DNA from: Myxococcales bacterium
GTDB lineage: Bacteria; Myxococcota_A; Polyangia; Haliangiales; Haliangiaceae
Assembly (NCBI GenBank): GCA_028287115.1
Contig: JAQBQF010000328.1
Coordinates: 19,804 to 83,803 of the forward strand
Reading direction: 5' to 3'
DNA: 64,000 nucleotides
This document shows positions 38,491 through 45,860 of this stretch, piece after piece; the stretch's first letter is position 1, and every line of letters starts with the position of its first letter. Below the pieces are notes generated by a model. It saw only the letters and a list, made by a program, of their open reading frames with translations. It had not been told where the DNA came from and ran no database searches. Made by a program: the position numbers and the translations under genes.

Positions 38491-39129
38491 TCACCGATCA
38501 ACAAATTTTTCGGGTTCTTTACCGGTGACAGCGTTGAGCGCTGCCGTCGCCGCCGCAGCCGCCGCGTCGATCTCCGCCTCGGGACCTGCCATGTAGAGTC
38601 GCCCGAACGCGCCGTAGGGCGTCAGGTTCACGAGGAAGACATTGGCGGCCTTTTCGGCCTCGTTCGCGGCGAGCACCGAATAGCCGGCCGGCTCGCACTC
38701 GAAGATGAACAGCGACTGGCCGGGCAACACCATCATGCCCGACGAGCTGCGGTTGATGATCTGGGTCTGATAGGCCTCGACCCCACGGATGATCTGGTTC
38801 GTGAGCACGCGCGGCTTGAGCCGTTGCTGCTCTTCGAGGCCGAGATACTTGAGGATCGCCGCACCGGCCGAGAGCACTTCGCCCTTGTCGTTGTGGTGAA
38901 CCTCGAGCAGACCGTAGGCGCGTTCGACCACTTGAACCGCGGGCTGGACGCTCGTCGCCTTCAAGGCCGCATCGGTGACTTGGTTGATCGCGATCCCCGG
39001 CGCGATTTCGACCCACAACGAAGCTTGAAACGGGACCGGGAGAAAACCGCGAGCGGTCTTGCCGATAAACGTAGCTTGTTGCGGCTGAAGCGCGTCGAGA
39101 AAGCAGTACGTACGAAGTACCGTGGCCAT
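38491..39129 (-). CDS. BMC-T tandem-domain shell protein, T2-like
   Basis: This 212-residue tandem BMC protein is the first gene of the operon. Segments include ASLWVEIAPGIAINQVTDAA, LKATSVQPAVQVVERAYGL and ANEAEKAANVFLVNL. It resembles the H. ochraceum BMC-T2 type, which forms stacked trimers with a gated pore, so it may provide the conduit for large metabolites or cofactors. The stacking statement is knowledge of the family, not seen here. AGGG lies directly before the ATG at 39129. Confidence 0.88.
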   Translation of the reverse strand: MATVLRTYCFLDALQPQQATFIGKTARGFLPVPFQASLWVEIAPGIAINQVTDAALKATSVQPAVQVVERAYGLLEVHHNDKGEVLSAGAAILKYLGLEEQQRLKPRVLTNQIIRGVEAYQTQIINRSSSGMMVLPGQSLFIFECEPAGYSVLAANEAEKAANVFLVNLTPYGAFGRLYMAGPEAEIDAAAAAATAALNAVTGKEPEKFVDR

Positions 39130-39187
39130 CCCTAGGACGAGGACGCTAACACGGTGCGCGTGCGTAGAACAACGCGTGGACCGTTAA

Positions 39188-39215
39188 AGCGTCGCAGCCG
39201 TCGCATAGCGTCGCA
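39188..39215. promoter_or_regulatory. three phased CGTCGCA heptamers in the BMC/tolC divergent promoter
   Basis: CGTCGCA occurs at 39190-39196, 39199-39205 and 39209-39215, at 9- and 10-base steps, close to one helical turn. The outer two extend to AGCGTCGCA. The region lies about 60 bases upstream of the BMC-T2 start and about 45 before the TolC gene, so it could be an operator for either. No regulator gene is adjacent. Confidence 0.35.
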
Positions 39216-39257
39216 CGGTGCGCCGGGTTTTCGTGCATGCCATGATGCGCGCGCACG

Positions 39258-40784
39258 ATGCGGCTCGTCAGGTTGGTAGCGGTACTGTCGCTCGTGATGC
39301 CCGGCGCCTCGCGCGCCGATGTCATCACGCGTGCCCTCGACGTCGCCGACGAGAGCGGCGGCGGCGGCGGTAGTGATCTCCTCGCATGGGCCGGCGCACC
39401 GCGTCCGATCACGCTGCCGGAGCTGCTCCAGTTCGCGGTGCAACACGCGCCGGCGCTGGCGAGCGCCAAGTACGATATCGCGATCGCCGAGGCGCAGATC
39501 TCCGAGACGTGGGTCCGCAACGACTGGGTCGTCAGGGCCCAGTTCAATGGCTCGCGATCCAGTGGTGCTGTCAGCGGCTTTGCGGTGGATTCGCGCACGT
39601 CGCTCAGCGCAAGCGTCGACGTCACGCGCCTCCTCCCCACCGGCGGAACGCTCGGTCTTCACGCCGATACGCAGTACTCGGACACGGTATCTGCGACGTT
39701 CGGGTCGAAGTACTGGCAAGACGACGCGTCCGTCGCGCTCACGCAGCCACTGCTGAGGGGCCGCGGCCGCTTCCTGTTCGAGGCCAACGAGCGCCGCGCG
39801 ACGCTGTCTCGAGATGTCGCTGTTCTCGCGCGCCGCCTCGTCGCGATTCAAACCGTGCAAGCCGTGGTCTCCGCGTATTGGGATCTTGTCCTCGCGGAGC
39901 GCCAGATCGCGATCACGGAGGCGAGCCTCGCGCTCGCGCACGAACGGCTGCGCGTGACCGAGCTCGGCGCCCGCGGTGGCAAGATCGCCGACGCCGAAAT
40001 CCCGGCGGTCCAGCAGATCATCGCGACTCGGCAAGAAGAGTTGCTCAACCAACAGTTCATCGTCCTCAACAACTCGATCGCGCTGCGCCGCGCGGTCGGG
40101 CTGCCGATCGGTGCGGGCGAGATCGGACTGCGCGTCGCGACGGATCTCGAGACCCGCGAGCAGCCATGGGAGCTCGGTGCGCTCGTCGAACGCGCATTCC
40201 AAGCGAGTCCCGAGCTCGCCGAGCTCGCGAAACGCGACGACAGCGCGACCCTCGACATCGAGGTCAACGACAATGGTCTCCTGCCGCAGCTCGACGCTGC
40301 GGTGTCGCTTGGCCCAACCGGCCTCGACGAAGCGTTCGTCGGGGCGGCGAAGAACGTCGCCACGTTCAAGCAGTACCAGGTCCTCGGCTCGGTGACATTC
40401 CAACGGTCGATCGAGCAGAGCGATGTGCGCGGCCGCGCCCGCGAGTTGCGCGCCGTGCGCGAGAGGCTGCGCGTCAACGGCTTCGATCTTCGCGCCCAGA
40501 TCGCCCAGACGATGTCGCGCGCCGTCGCCCAGATCGAGCTCGCGAAGCGTCGTGTGGTGCTAAGCCAGCGCGCGATCGATCTCGCGAACGAGAACATCCG
40601 CATCGAGACCGATCGATTCAGCCTCGGCAAGTCCACGAACTTCGACGTGCTCAATCGCCAGGAAGAGCTGCGTCAGGCCGAGCTCCGCAAGGCGCAGGCA
40701 TTGATCGATTGGCACAAGGCGGAAACCGTAGTCCAGGCGCTGACCACCGACCTGCTCCCGGCCTTCGGCATTGCGCTCGAGTGA
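39258..40784 (+). CDS. TolC-family outer-membrane efflux protein
   Basis: This 508-residue outer-membrane channel has a signal peptide ending near SRAD. Two TolC repeats (about 45-250 and 290-500) with long coiled helices follow, including ITLPELLQFAVQHAPALASA and QIAQTMSRAVAQIELAKRRV. No membrane-fusion or inner-membrane pump gene is beside it, so its partner lies elsewhere. It is divergent from the microcompartment operon. Confidence 0.88.
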   Translation: MRLVRLVAVLSLVMPGASRADVITRALDVADESGGGGGSDLLAWAGAPRPITLPELLQFAVQHAPALASAKYDIAIAEAQISETWVRNDWVVRAQFNGSRSSGAVSGFAVDSRTSLSASVDVTRLLPTGGTLGLHADTQYSDTVSATFGSKYWQDDASVALTQPLLRGRGRFLFEANERRATLSRDVAVLARRLVAIQTVQAVVSAYWDLVLAERQIAITEASLALAHERLRVTELGARGGKIADAEIPAVQQIIATRQEELLNQQFIVLNNSIALRRAVGLPIGAGEIGLRVATDLETREQPWELGALVERAFQASPELAELAKRDDSATLDIEVNDNGLLPQLDAAVSLGPTGLDEAFVGAAKNVATFKQYQVLGSVTFQRSIEQSDVRGRARELRAVRERLRVNGFDLRAQIAQTMSRAVAQIELAKRRVVLSQRAIDLANENIRIETDRFSLGKSTNFDVLNRQEELRQAELRKAQALIDWHKAETVVQALTTDLLPAFGIALE

Positions 40785-40806
40785 CCCACTCGTCGACGTT
40801 CGCTCG

Positions 40807-41568
40807 CTAGCGTCGTGACATGGCGATGAATCCCATGTGCACGCCGCCCTCTTTGCCATCGCGGCGATAGCTGAAGAACCGGTCGGGCTCGCACTTGGTG
40901 CACGGCGGGCTCGCATCGATCAAGTCGCCCCGCACGCCGGACCGCTCGAGCATCGCGCGCATCGCCACGCGCAGATCGATGTGATCCTTGTGCGGGCCGG
41001 CGACGATCATGCCCGGCACTTCGCCGAGCGCGTCGCGAAATTGTGCGACGACCTCCGGCCCGACCTCGAAGCAGCACGGACCGATCGAAGGGCCGAGCGC
41101 GACACGCACGCGATCGGCGCGCGCACCGAGCTCGATCATCCGCGCGACGACGTTCTTGCCAACGCCGTTGACCGTACCTCGCCAGCCGGCATGCGCCGCG
41201 CCGATCACGCGAGCCTCGGGTTCCGCGAACACGATCGGGATGCAATCGGCGGCGAACGCGCCGAGCACGGGTCCTACCTGGTCGCACACGAGGCCATCGA
41301 ACTCGGCCGGATCGGGCTGCGGGTCGCCGACCTTCCACACCGCGGTGCCGTGCACGTGACGCGTGACCTGGAGGTCCTCGGGCTGGTAGCCGACGTGCTT
41401 CGCGAGAAGGCGCCGGTTCTGTTCGACGTGATCCTTGTCGTCGCCCCAACGAAATCCCAGATTGAGCGAGGCGCGCAGGCCCGTCGAGATGCCGCCGGTC
41501 CGCTCGGGAAACCCGTGCAGAAATCCCTGATCCGGAATCACGGAAGAGCGGTACAGCCGAATCGGCAT
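40807..41568 (-). CDS. PgeF/YfiH-family multicopper-fold (purine nucleoside/polyphenol) protein
   Basis: This is a protein of about 253 residues of the YfiH/PgeF (DUF152) family, described variously as a laccase-like oxidoreductase and a purine nucleoside phosphorylase/deaminase. Signature motifs are VTRHVHGTAV, AAHAGWRGTVNG and GPSIGPCCFEVG. The frame is open to an ATG at 41595, but the nine extra residues do not fit the family, so I start at 41568. Starts are only tens of bases from a divergent gene at 41610. Confidence 0.85.
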   Translation of the reverse strand: MPIRLYRSSVIPDQGFLHGFPERTGGISTGLRASLNLGFRWGDDKDHVEQNRRLLAKHVGYQPEDLQVTRHVHGTAVWKVGDPQPDPAEFDGLVCDQVGPVLGAFAADCIPIVFAEPEARVIGAAHAGWRGTVNGVGKNVVARMIELGARADRVRVALGPSIGPCCFEVGPEVVAQFRDALGEVPGMIVAGPHKDHIDLRVAMRAMLERSGVRGDLIDASPPCTKCEPDRFFSYRRDGKEGGVHMGFIAMSRR

Positions 41569-41609
41569 CGCGGAAGCTTCTACCACGGTGACCATGTTAT
41601 CGTCGGGGC

Positions 41610-42008
41610 ATGATCCCGTACGAGGACCTCGTCATCGCGTTGCAAGCGTGGCGCGCCAAGCAGGGGCTCCCGATCGCCCAGATGAGTGGCCAGTTGGCGA
41701 TGCCGCCGCCCGCCGCTGCCCCCCCCGCACCGGCCCCGCGCACCACGCCCCCGGCCGCGCCGCGTACGAATCCACCAGCCGCGCCTCCACGTAGCGCGAA
41801 GCCGCTGGTCGAAGAGCACCTCGACGTCGAGGATGCCGCGATGCTCGAAGAGTCTGCCTACGAGAACGAGGGCGGTGACTTCGCGATGTCGTTCGCCGAC
41901 AAGGCCGCGGCCGATGCCGAAGAGGCCACCGCGATCGGCGGCGCGCCGACCGCGGGGACCAACCCGACCGGCGCCCGCTCCGGCGGCAAACGTAACGACG
42001 ACTGGTGA
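41610..42008 (+). CDS. Pro/Ala-rich hypothetical protein
   Basis: This is a 132-residue protein with a short folded-looking N-terminus (MIPYEDLVIALQAWRAKQGLP), a Pro/Ala/Thr-rich low-complexity stretch, an acidic segment (VEEHLDVEDAAMLEES) and a Gly-rich C-terminus. No family was recognised. It overlaps the truncated dehydrogenase gene by four bases (GTGA), suggesting a joint operon. Confidence 0.6.
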   Translation: MIPYEDLVIALQAWRAKQGLPIAQMSGQLAMPPPAAAPPAPAPRTTPPAAPRTNPPAAPPRSAKPLVEEHLDVEDAAMLEESAYENEGGDFAMSFADKAAADAEEATAIGGAPTAGTNPTGARSGGKRNDDW

Positions 42009-42859
42009 ACACCCCGGCCGAGGAGAACCTCGTCGGCATCGCGCTCGAAGCGATGCAGCCAGGCGGCGCGGGCGTCGGCGTGGTCGACGAAGTCGGCGAG
42101 CATTCTGCCGCCTTGCGCGGCTGCCGCGTGCTGATCGGCCCCACCGATCCGTGCGGACAGTGCGAAGTCTGCCGCCGCGGCGGCGCACCGGTGTGCCCGC
42201 ATGCGCGTCGCCGCGAGCCCGGAGTTACACGGCTGCAAGCGGCCAGTCGATGGCTCGTCACGTTCGGTGACAGCTTCGATCTCCCGATGCCTGCCGCCGC
42301 CGCCGTACCCGGCGATGTCGCGCTCGCGTACACGATCTATGCGCGGACCGGCCTCGGACCTCGCGAGCCCGTCGTGATCACGGGCACGACCGCGGTGACG
42401 CGATTTCTCGTCGAGATCCTGATCGCCAAGAACATCGCGCCGGTGGTCGTCGCAGACGATGACGACCGAGCGTGGCGCGACTGGCTCGTGAGCAAGGGCG
42501 CGCATGTCGCGTCGACCGGAGGCGAGGTTCGAGCCGCGGTCACCACCGCCGTTGCGGCACAAGGCCTCGGCGCACGACCGTGGCGCCTTCTCGCCACCGA
42601 CGAGGTCGCAGTCGCGGCATCCCTCGCGGGCCCACGCGCGACGCTCACCGTGCTCGCGAACCGCACGATCGGGGCCCTCCCCGCCGAGCTCCTCGCGCGC
42701 GAGGTCACCGTGATCGGCGTGGCGGGCGCGCATCCCGATCTCGTCGTCGAGGCGGCCGCGATGTGCGTGAAAGGCGAGATCGATCTCGCCGGCGGTGTCG
42801 TGATCGGACCGAATGGCGACCGCACACGCGCCGTCGTGATCCCGGTCGTTCGCAGCTAG
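42005..42859 (+). CDS. truncated MDR-superfamily alcohol dehydrogenase-like protein
   Basis: This 284-residue protein keeps the structural zinc lobe of medium-chain dehydrogenases (Cys50, Cys53, Cys56, Cys64 in CGQCEVCRRGGAPVC) but begins just before it. The N-terminal catalytic part, with the zinc-ligand Cys and the GHE motif, is absent (PGGAGVG aligns there). The Rossmann glycines are also degraded (TGTTAVTRF). A conventional alcohol dehydrogenase reaction is unlikely; it may be a degenerate or repurposed enzyme. The GTG start at 42005 overlaps the upstream gene. Confidence 0.7.
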   Translation: MNTPAEENLVGIALEAMQPGGAGVGVVDEVGEHSAALRGCRVLIGPTDPCGQCEVCRRGGAPVCPHARRREPGVTRLQAASRWLVTFGDSFDLPMPAAAAVPGDVALAYTIYARTGLGPREPVVITGTTAVTRFLVEILIAKNIAPVVVADDDDRAWRDWLVSKGAHVASTGGEVRAAVTTAVAAQGLGARPWRLLATDEVAVAASLAGPRATLTVLANRTIGALPAELLAREVTVIGVAGAHPDLVVEAAAMCVKGEIDLAGGVVIGPNGDRTRAVVIPVVRS

Positions 42860-42921
42860 CTCCAGCCGAACCCAGCCATCTCGCGTTGCCCGCGCACCTC
42901 CGCGCGTTCTAGCTTCGATGG

Positions 42922-43710
42922 ATGAGCTCGCGGGTGCTGGTGATGGTTCTTGTCGTCGCGTGCAGTAGCAAACACGAGCCGCCGGCCGCGGGATCCGCCG
43001 CGCCCACCGGATCCGCCGCGCCCACCGGATCGTCTGCGCCCCTCCCGGTGCGCGTACCCCTGGATGCGGCCGGCCCATCGCTGCCGTCGCTCGGCGAGCC
43101 ACCGGCGGGCATGGATCGCGCGCAAGCCACCGGTTGCGATCGCGGCGAGGCCGCTGCGTGTACCGCCGCCGCCCGCAGCTATGCCCCGAGAGGTGCGTAT
43201 CGCGTCGATCTGCCTCCGGCCGAGGCCGATGCGCGCGAGCAAGGCACCGCACGATACGCGCAGCGTGCCTGCGATCTGGGCAACGGCGAAGGCTGCGCGC
43301 TCGTCGCGCAGTTCGGTCAGGCCGATCACATGCTCGAGCGCGCGTGCGAGCTCGGCTACGTCGCGTCTTGTGGATCGATCGGCCGGACGGGACTCGACAC
43401 GGCGAAGACCAATGACGATCGCAAGAAGAGCGCGGCGCTGCTCGAGAAGGCCTGCCGCGCCGATGCCGTCGACTGGATGGCTTTGACCTCGCACCACGGC
43501 GGCTTCTGTCACCAGCTCTACGAGGCGTATCGCGACCAGCTCAAGGACAAAGCGAAGGCCGCCGAGATTCTGAAGCTCGCGTGCAGCCAGGGCGACAAGG
43601 ATCACTGCCCGTGCAAGACCGACGCGGACTGCGGCTCGCTGCCGAGCGACGAAGGCGGGCTCGGCTATGCGTGCGCCGCAGGCGTCTGCGAGATCATGAG
43701 CAGCGATTAG
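42922..43710 (+). CDS. Cys-rich lipoprotein with Sel1-like repeats
   Basis: This 262-residue lipoprotein (lipobox VLVVAC) has a Ser/Ala/Pro linker that includes GSAAPT repeats and then about four Cys-containing helical repeats (CDLGNGEGC, CELGYVASCG) resembling Sel1-like repeats stabilised by disulfides. A C-terminal segment has closely spaced Cys (CPCKTDADC). Function is unknown, probably protein binding at the outer membrane. Confidence 0.65.
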   Translation: MSSRVLVMVLVVACSSKHEPPAAGSAAPTGSAAPTGSSAPLPVRVPLDAAGPSLPSLGEPPAGMDRAQATGCDRGEAAACTAAARSYAPRGAYRVDLPPAEADAREQGTARYAQRACDLGNGEGCALVAQFGQADHMLERACELGYVASCGSIGRTGLDTAKTNDDRKKSAALLEKACRADAVDWMALTSHHGGFCHQLYEAYRDQLKDKAKAAEILKLACSQGDKDHCPCKTDADCGSLPSDEGGLGYACAAGVCEIMSSD

Positions 43711-43762
43711 GACGCGTGCGCTGCCAGCTGCAAGGCCGCGAAGCACCAACGGCTGGAGGCCG

Positions 43763-45565
43763 CTAACGCGTCGCGATGATGATCACGACGGCGATCGCGA
43801 TCACGAGGATGATCGCGACCATCACTTTGGTGCGGCCGCCCTTCATCTCGCCGATCAACGCATCCTCGGAGACGCGCTTGGTCTTGCTGCGGCGACCGCT
43901 GTCTTCCGGCTGATCGGGAATCGCGGCCATCATCTGCGTGGCGCCGGTGCGCAGGCTGTACTTCTCTTTGTCGCTACGCGTGATCGAGCCGTCGTCCTCG
44001 TAGCGCTCGTCGATCGGTAGCGAGTCGGCCTTGTCGCCGCCGGCCTCTTTGCCGGTGCGAGCGCGCTCTGCGGCGGCGGCCTCGGCGGCCTGCACGTCGA
44101 GCTCGCCTTTCTTGAACCACATCGTCTCGCGGAACTTGCCCTTGGTCGCCGGCTCTTCCGGCGCCTTCTTCTTGCCGGCGGGCTGCGCTGCGACTTGCGG
44201 TGCGGCGAGTTGCGGCGCGGCGACCTGCGGTGCAGCGACCACGGGTGCAGCGACGACAGGCGCAGCGACGGCGGGTGCAGCGGCGCCGGCCGGTGGCGAC
44301 CACGGCGAAGGTGCACCAGAACCGGCACCTAGTGCGGGCGCACCGGATCCCATGCCCGGCGGCGGCGTCAGCGGCGCGATCCCACTCACCGGCGAAACAT
44401 GCGCCGGCAAGCTCTGCGGAAGATCGCCGCGCGGCACGCCGATCGCGGTCTGCGCCATCGGGTTCCCGCCGGTTGGCGGTCGCGCGGAGGATGCGGCTGG
44501 AGCGGCGGGCGCCGCGGCGAGCACCGACGGGCTTACGGCAGGTGTTCCGCTGCCGACCGTCGGCGCAGAAGCGAGCGGCGACATGCCGCCTTTGACGCCC
44601 ATCAGCGTCTGCACGAGATCGCCCCTCGGACGACTACCCGCACGGCCGAGCGGCGCGGTTTGTTTGAGCTCGATGACCTCGCCGCGGCCGACGCGACCGA
44701 CCTCGTCGACGAACTGCCGCACGGTCAAGAAGCGCTTGGTCGGGCTGCGATCGAGCGCTCGCATGATCACGGCTTCGACGGGCGCAGGCACCTGGGCGAG
44801 CTGCGAAGGCGGCTTCACCGATCCGCCGGTGTGCTGCTTGTGAACCTCGTCGGCGGAACCGCTGAACACCGGCTGGCCGGTGAGCACGTAGTAGTAGAGC
44901 GCGCCGAGGCTGTAGAGGTTGCTGCGCTGATCGACGGGCCGGCCGTCGACTTGCTCCGGCGCGACGAACTCGGGCACGCCTGGAACTTTGTCGCTCGTCG
45001 GGACCGGCAACGAGAAGTTGATGAGCTTGACGTCTTGGCCGGCGAACAGGACGTTCTTCGGTCCAAGATCACGGTGAACGACACCGACCTGGGCGGCTTC
45101 GATCAGCGCCTCGCCGACGACTTCGATGAGGTCAGTCGCTTGCTCCGTCGGAATCGGGCCGCGGGCGGTGATCGCTTCGGACAGCGTCTGCGCGCCTTCG
45201 ACCCACTCCATCGCGAGCCACGTCTCGTCGCCGCGCTTGCCGGAGGCGAGGACCTTCGCGACGCCGGCACTCTGGACTCGTTCGAGCTGCTTGAGCTCGC
45301 GCTCGAGCCGCTGCGCGACACCCGGCAGGGCGACGACCGCGCCCGCCACCAGCTTGACGACGCAGGGCTTGCCTGTCGTCTTGTCGATCGCCTTGTGGAC
45401 CACTCCGGTCCGCCCGCCACCCAGAGACTCTCCTAGGGTAAACCGTGCGGAAAGTGAGTCTTCGGCCACAGGTTTTGTCTCCAACGGCACCAGTCGAGCC
45501 GCGTCGACCGGGCAGAAGTTGGCGTCGTCACTGAAATGCTTCTGACATTTGGGGCAGAGCTTCAT
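43763..45565 (-). CDS. tail-anchored Ser/Thr protein kinase homologue with degenerate catalytic residues
   Basis: This is a 600-residue protein. It has an N-terminal zinc-ribbon-like CPKC...FCPVD (residues 4-21), kinase domain about 40-330, a Pro/Ala linker with PQVA/PVVA repeats and a C-terminal membrane helix (VMVAIILVIAIAVVIII) followed only by ATR. The VAIK-type Lys71 and HRD Asp166 are present, but the catalytic-loop Lys is Gly168 (HRDLGPKN) and DFG is NFS (Asn183). Metal binding should be impaired, so a pseudokinase role is likely. The start at 45565 has GGAGGGAG upstream; an in-frame ATG at 45733 is less suited. Confidence 0.82.
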   Translation of the reverse strand: MKLCPKCQKHFSDDANFCPVDAARLVPLETKPVAEDSLSARFTLGESLGGGRTGVVHKAIDKTTGKPCVVKLVAGAVVALPGVAQRLERELKQLERVQSAGVAKVLASGKRGDETWLAMEWVEGAQTLSEAITARGPIPTEQATDLIEVVGEALIEAAQVGVVHRDLGPKNVLFAGQDVKLINFSLPVPTSDKVPGVPEFVAPEQVDGRPVDQRSNLYSLGALYYYVLTGQPVFSGSADEVHKQHTGGSVKPPSQLAQVPAPVEAVIMRALDRSPTKRFLTVRQFVDEVGRVGRGEVIELKQTAPLGRAGSRPRGDLVQTLMGVKGGMSPLASAPTVGSGTPAVSPSVLAAAPAAPAASSARPPTGGNPMAQTAIGVPRGDLPQSLPAHVSPVSGIAPLTPPPGMGSGAPALGAGSGAPSPWSPPAGAAAPAVAAPVVAAPVVAAPQVAAPQLAAPQVAAQPAGKKKAPEEPATKGKFRETMWFKKGELDVQAAEAAAAERARTGKEAGGDKADSLPIDERYEDDGSITRSDKEKYSLRTGATQMMAAIPDQPEDSGRRSKTKRVSEDALIGEMKGGRTKVMVAIILVIAIAVVIIIATR

Positions 45566-45689
45566 CGCCTCGCTCCCTCCAATACTGCGGATCTTTTGGC
45601 CATCCCCGAAGGCGCCAAACGTAGCACAGATTGACAATTCGGGGGCTTGGGCGCTAGAAACCTCCGCTCGCCCACGCAAAGGATCTCCC

Positions 45690-45857
45690 ATGGCCTCGAA
45701 CACCGCCGCCTCCAGCGTCAAACGCAAAAACAAGCATCAAAAGGCCGGTCGTCGCCGGAAGAACAAGCTCGCGAGGAAGTCGACCGCATCGAACGTCGAG
45801 TTGTTCGCTGCGCTCGGCGAGCCCGGCAAGCCTGCGCCTGCCGCCGCAAAGCGCTGA
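45690..45857 (+). CDS. small highly basic protein
   Basis: This 55-residue protein is rich in Lys and Arg (KRKNKHQKAGRRRKNKLARK), with AAAGGA seven bases before the ATG at 45690. It could bind nucleic acid or ribosomes; no family was recognised. It lies between the pseudokinase and rel genes and is convergent with rel. Confidence 0.6.
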   Translation: MASNTAASSVKRKNKHQKAGRRRKNKLARKSTASNVELFAALGEPGKPAPAAAKR

Positions 45858-45860
45858 CCC

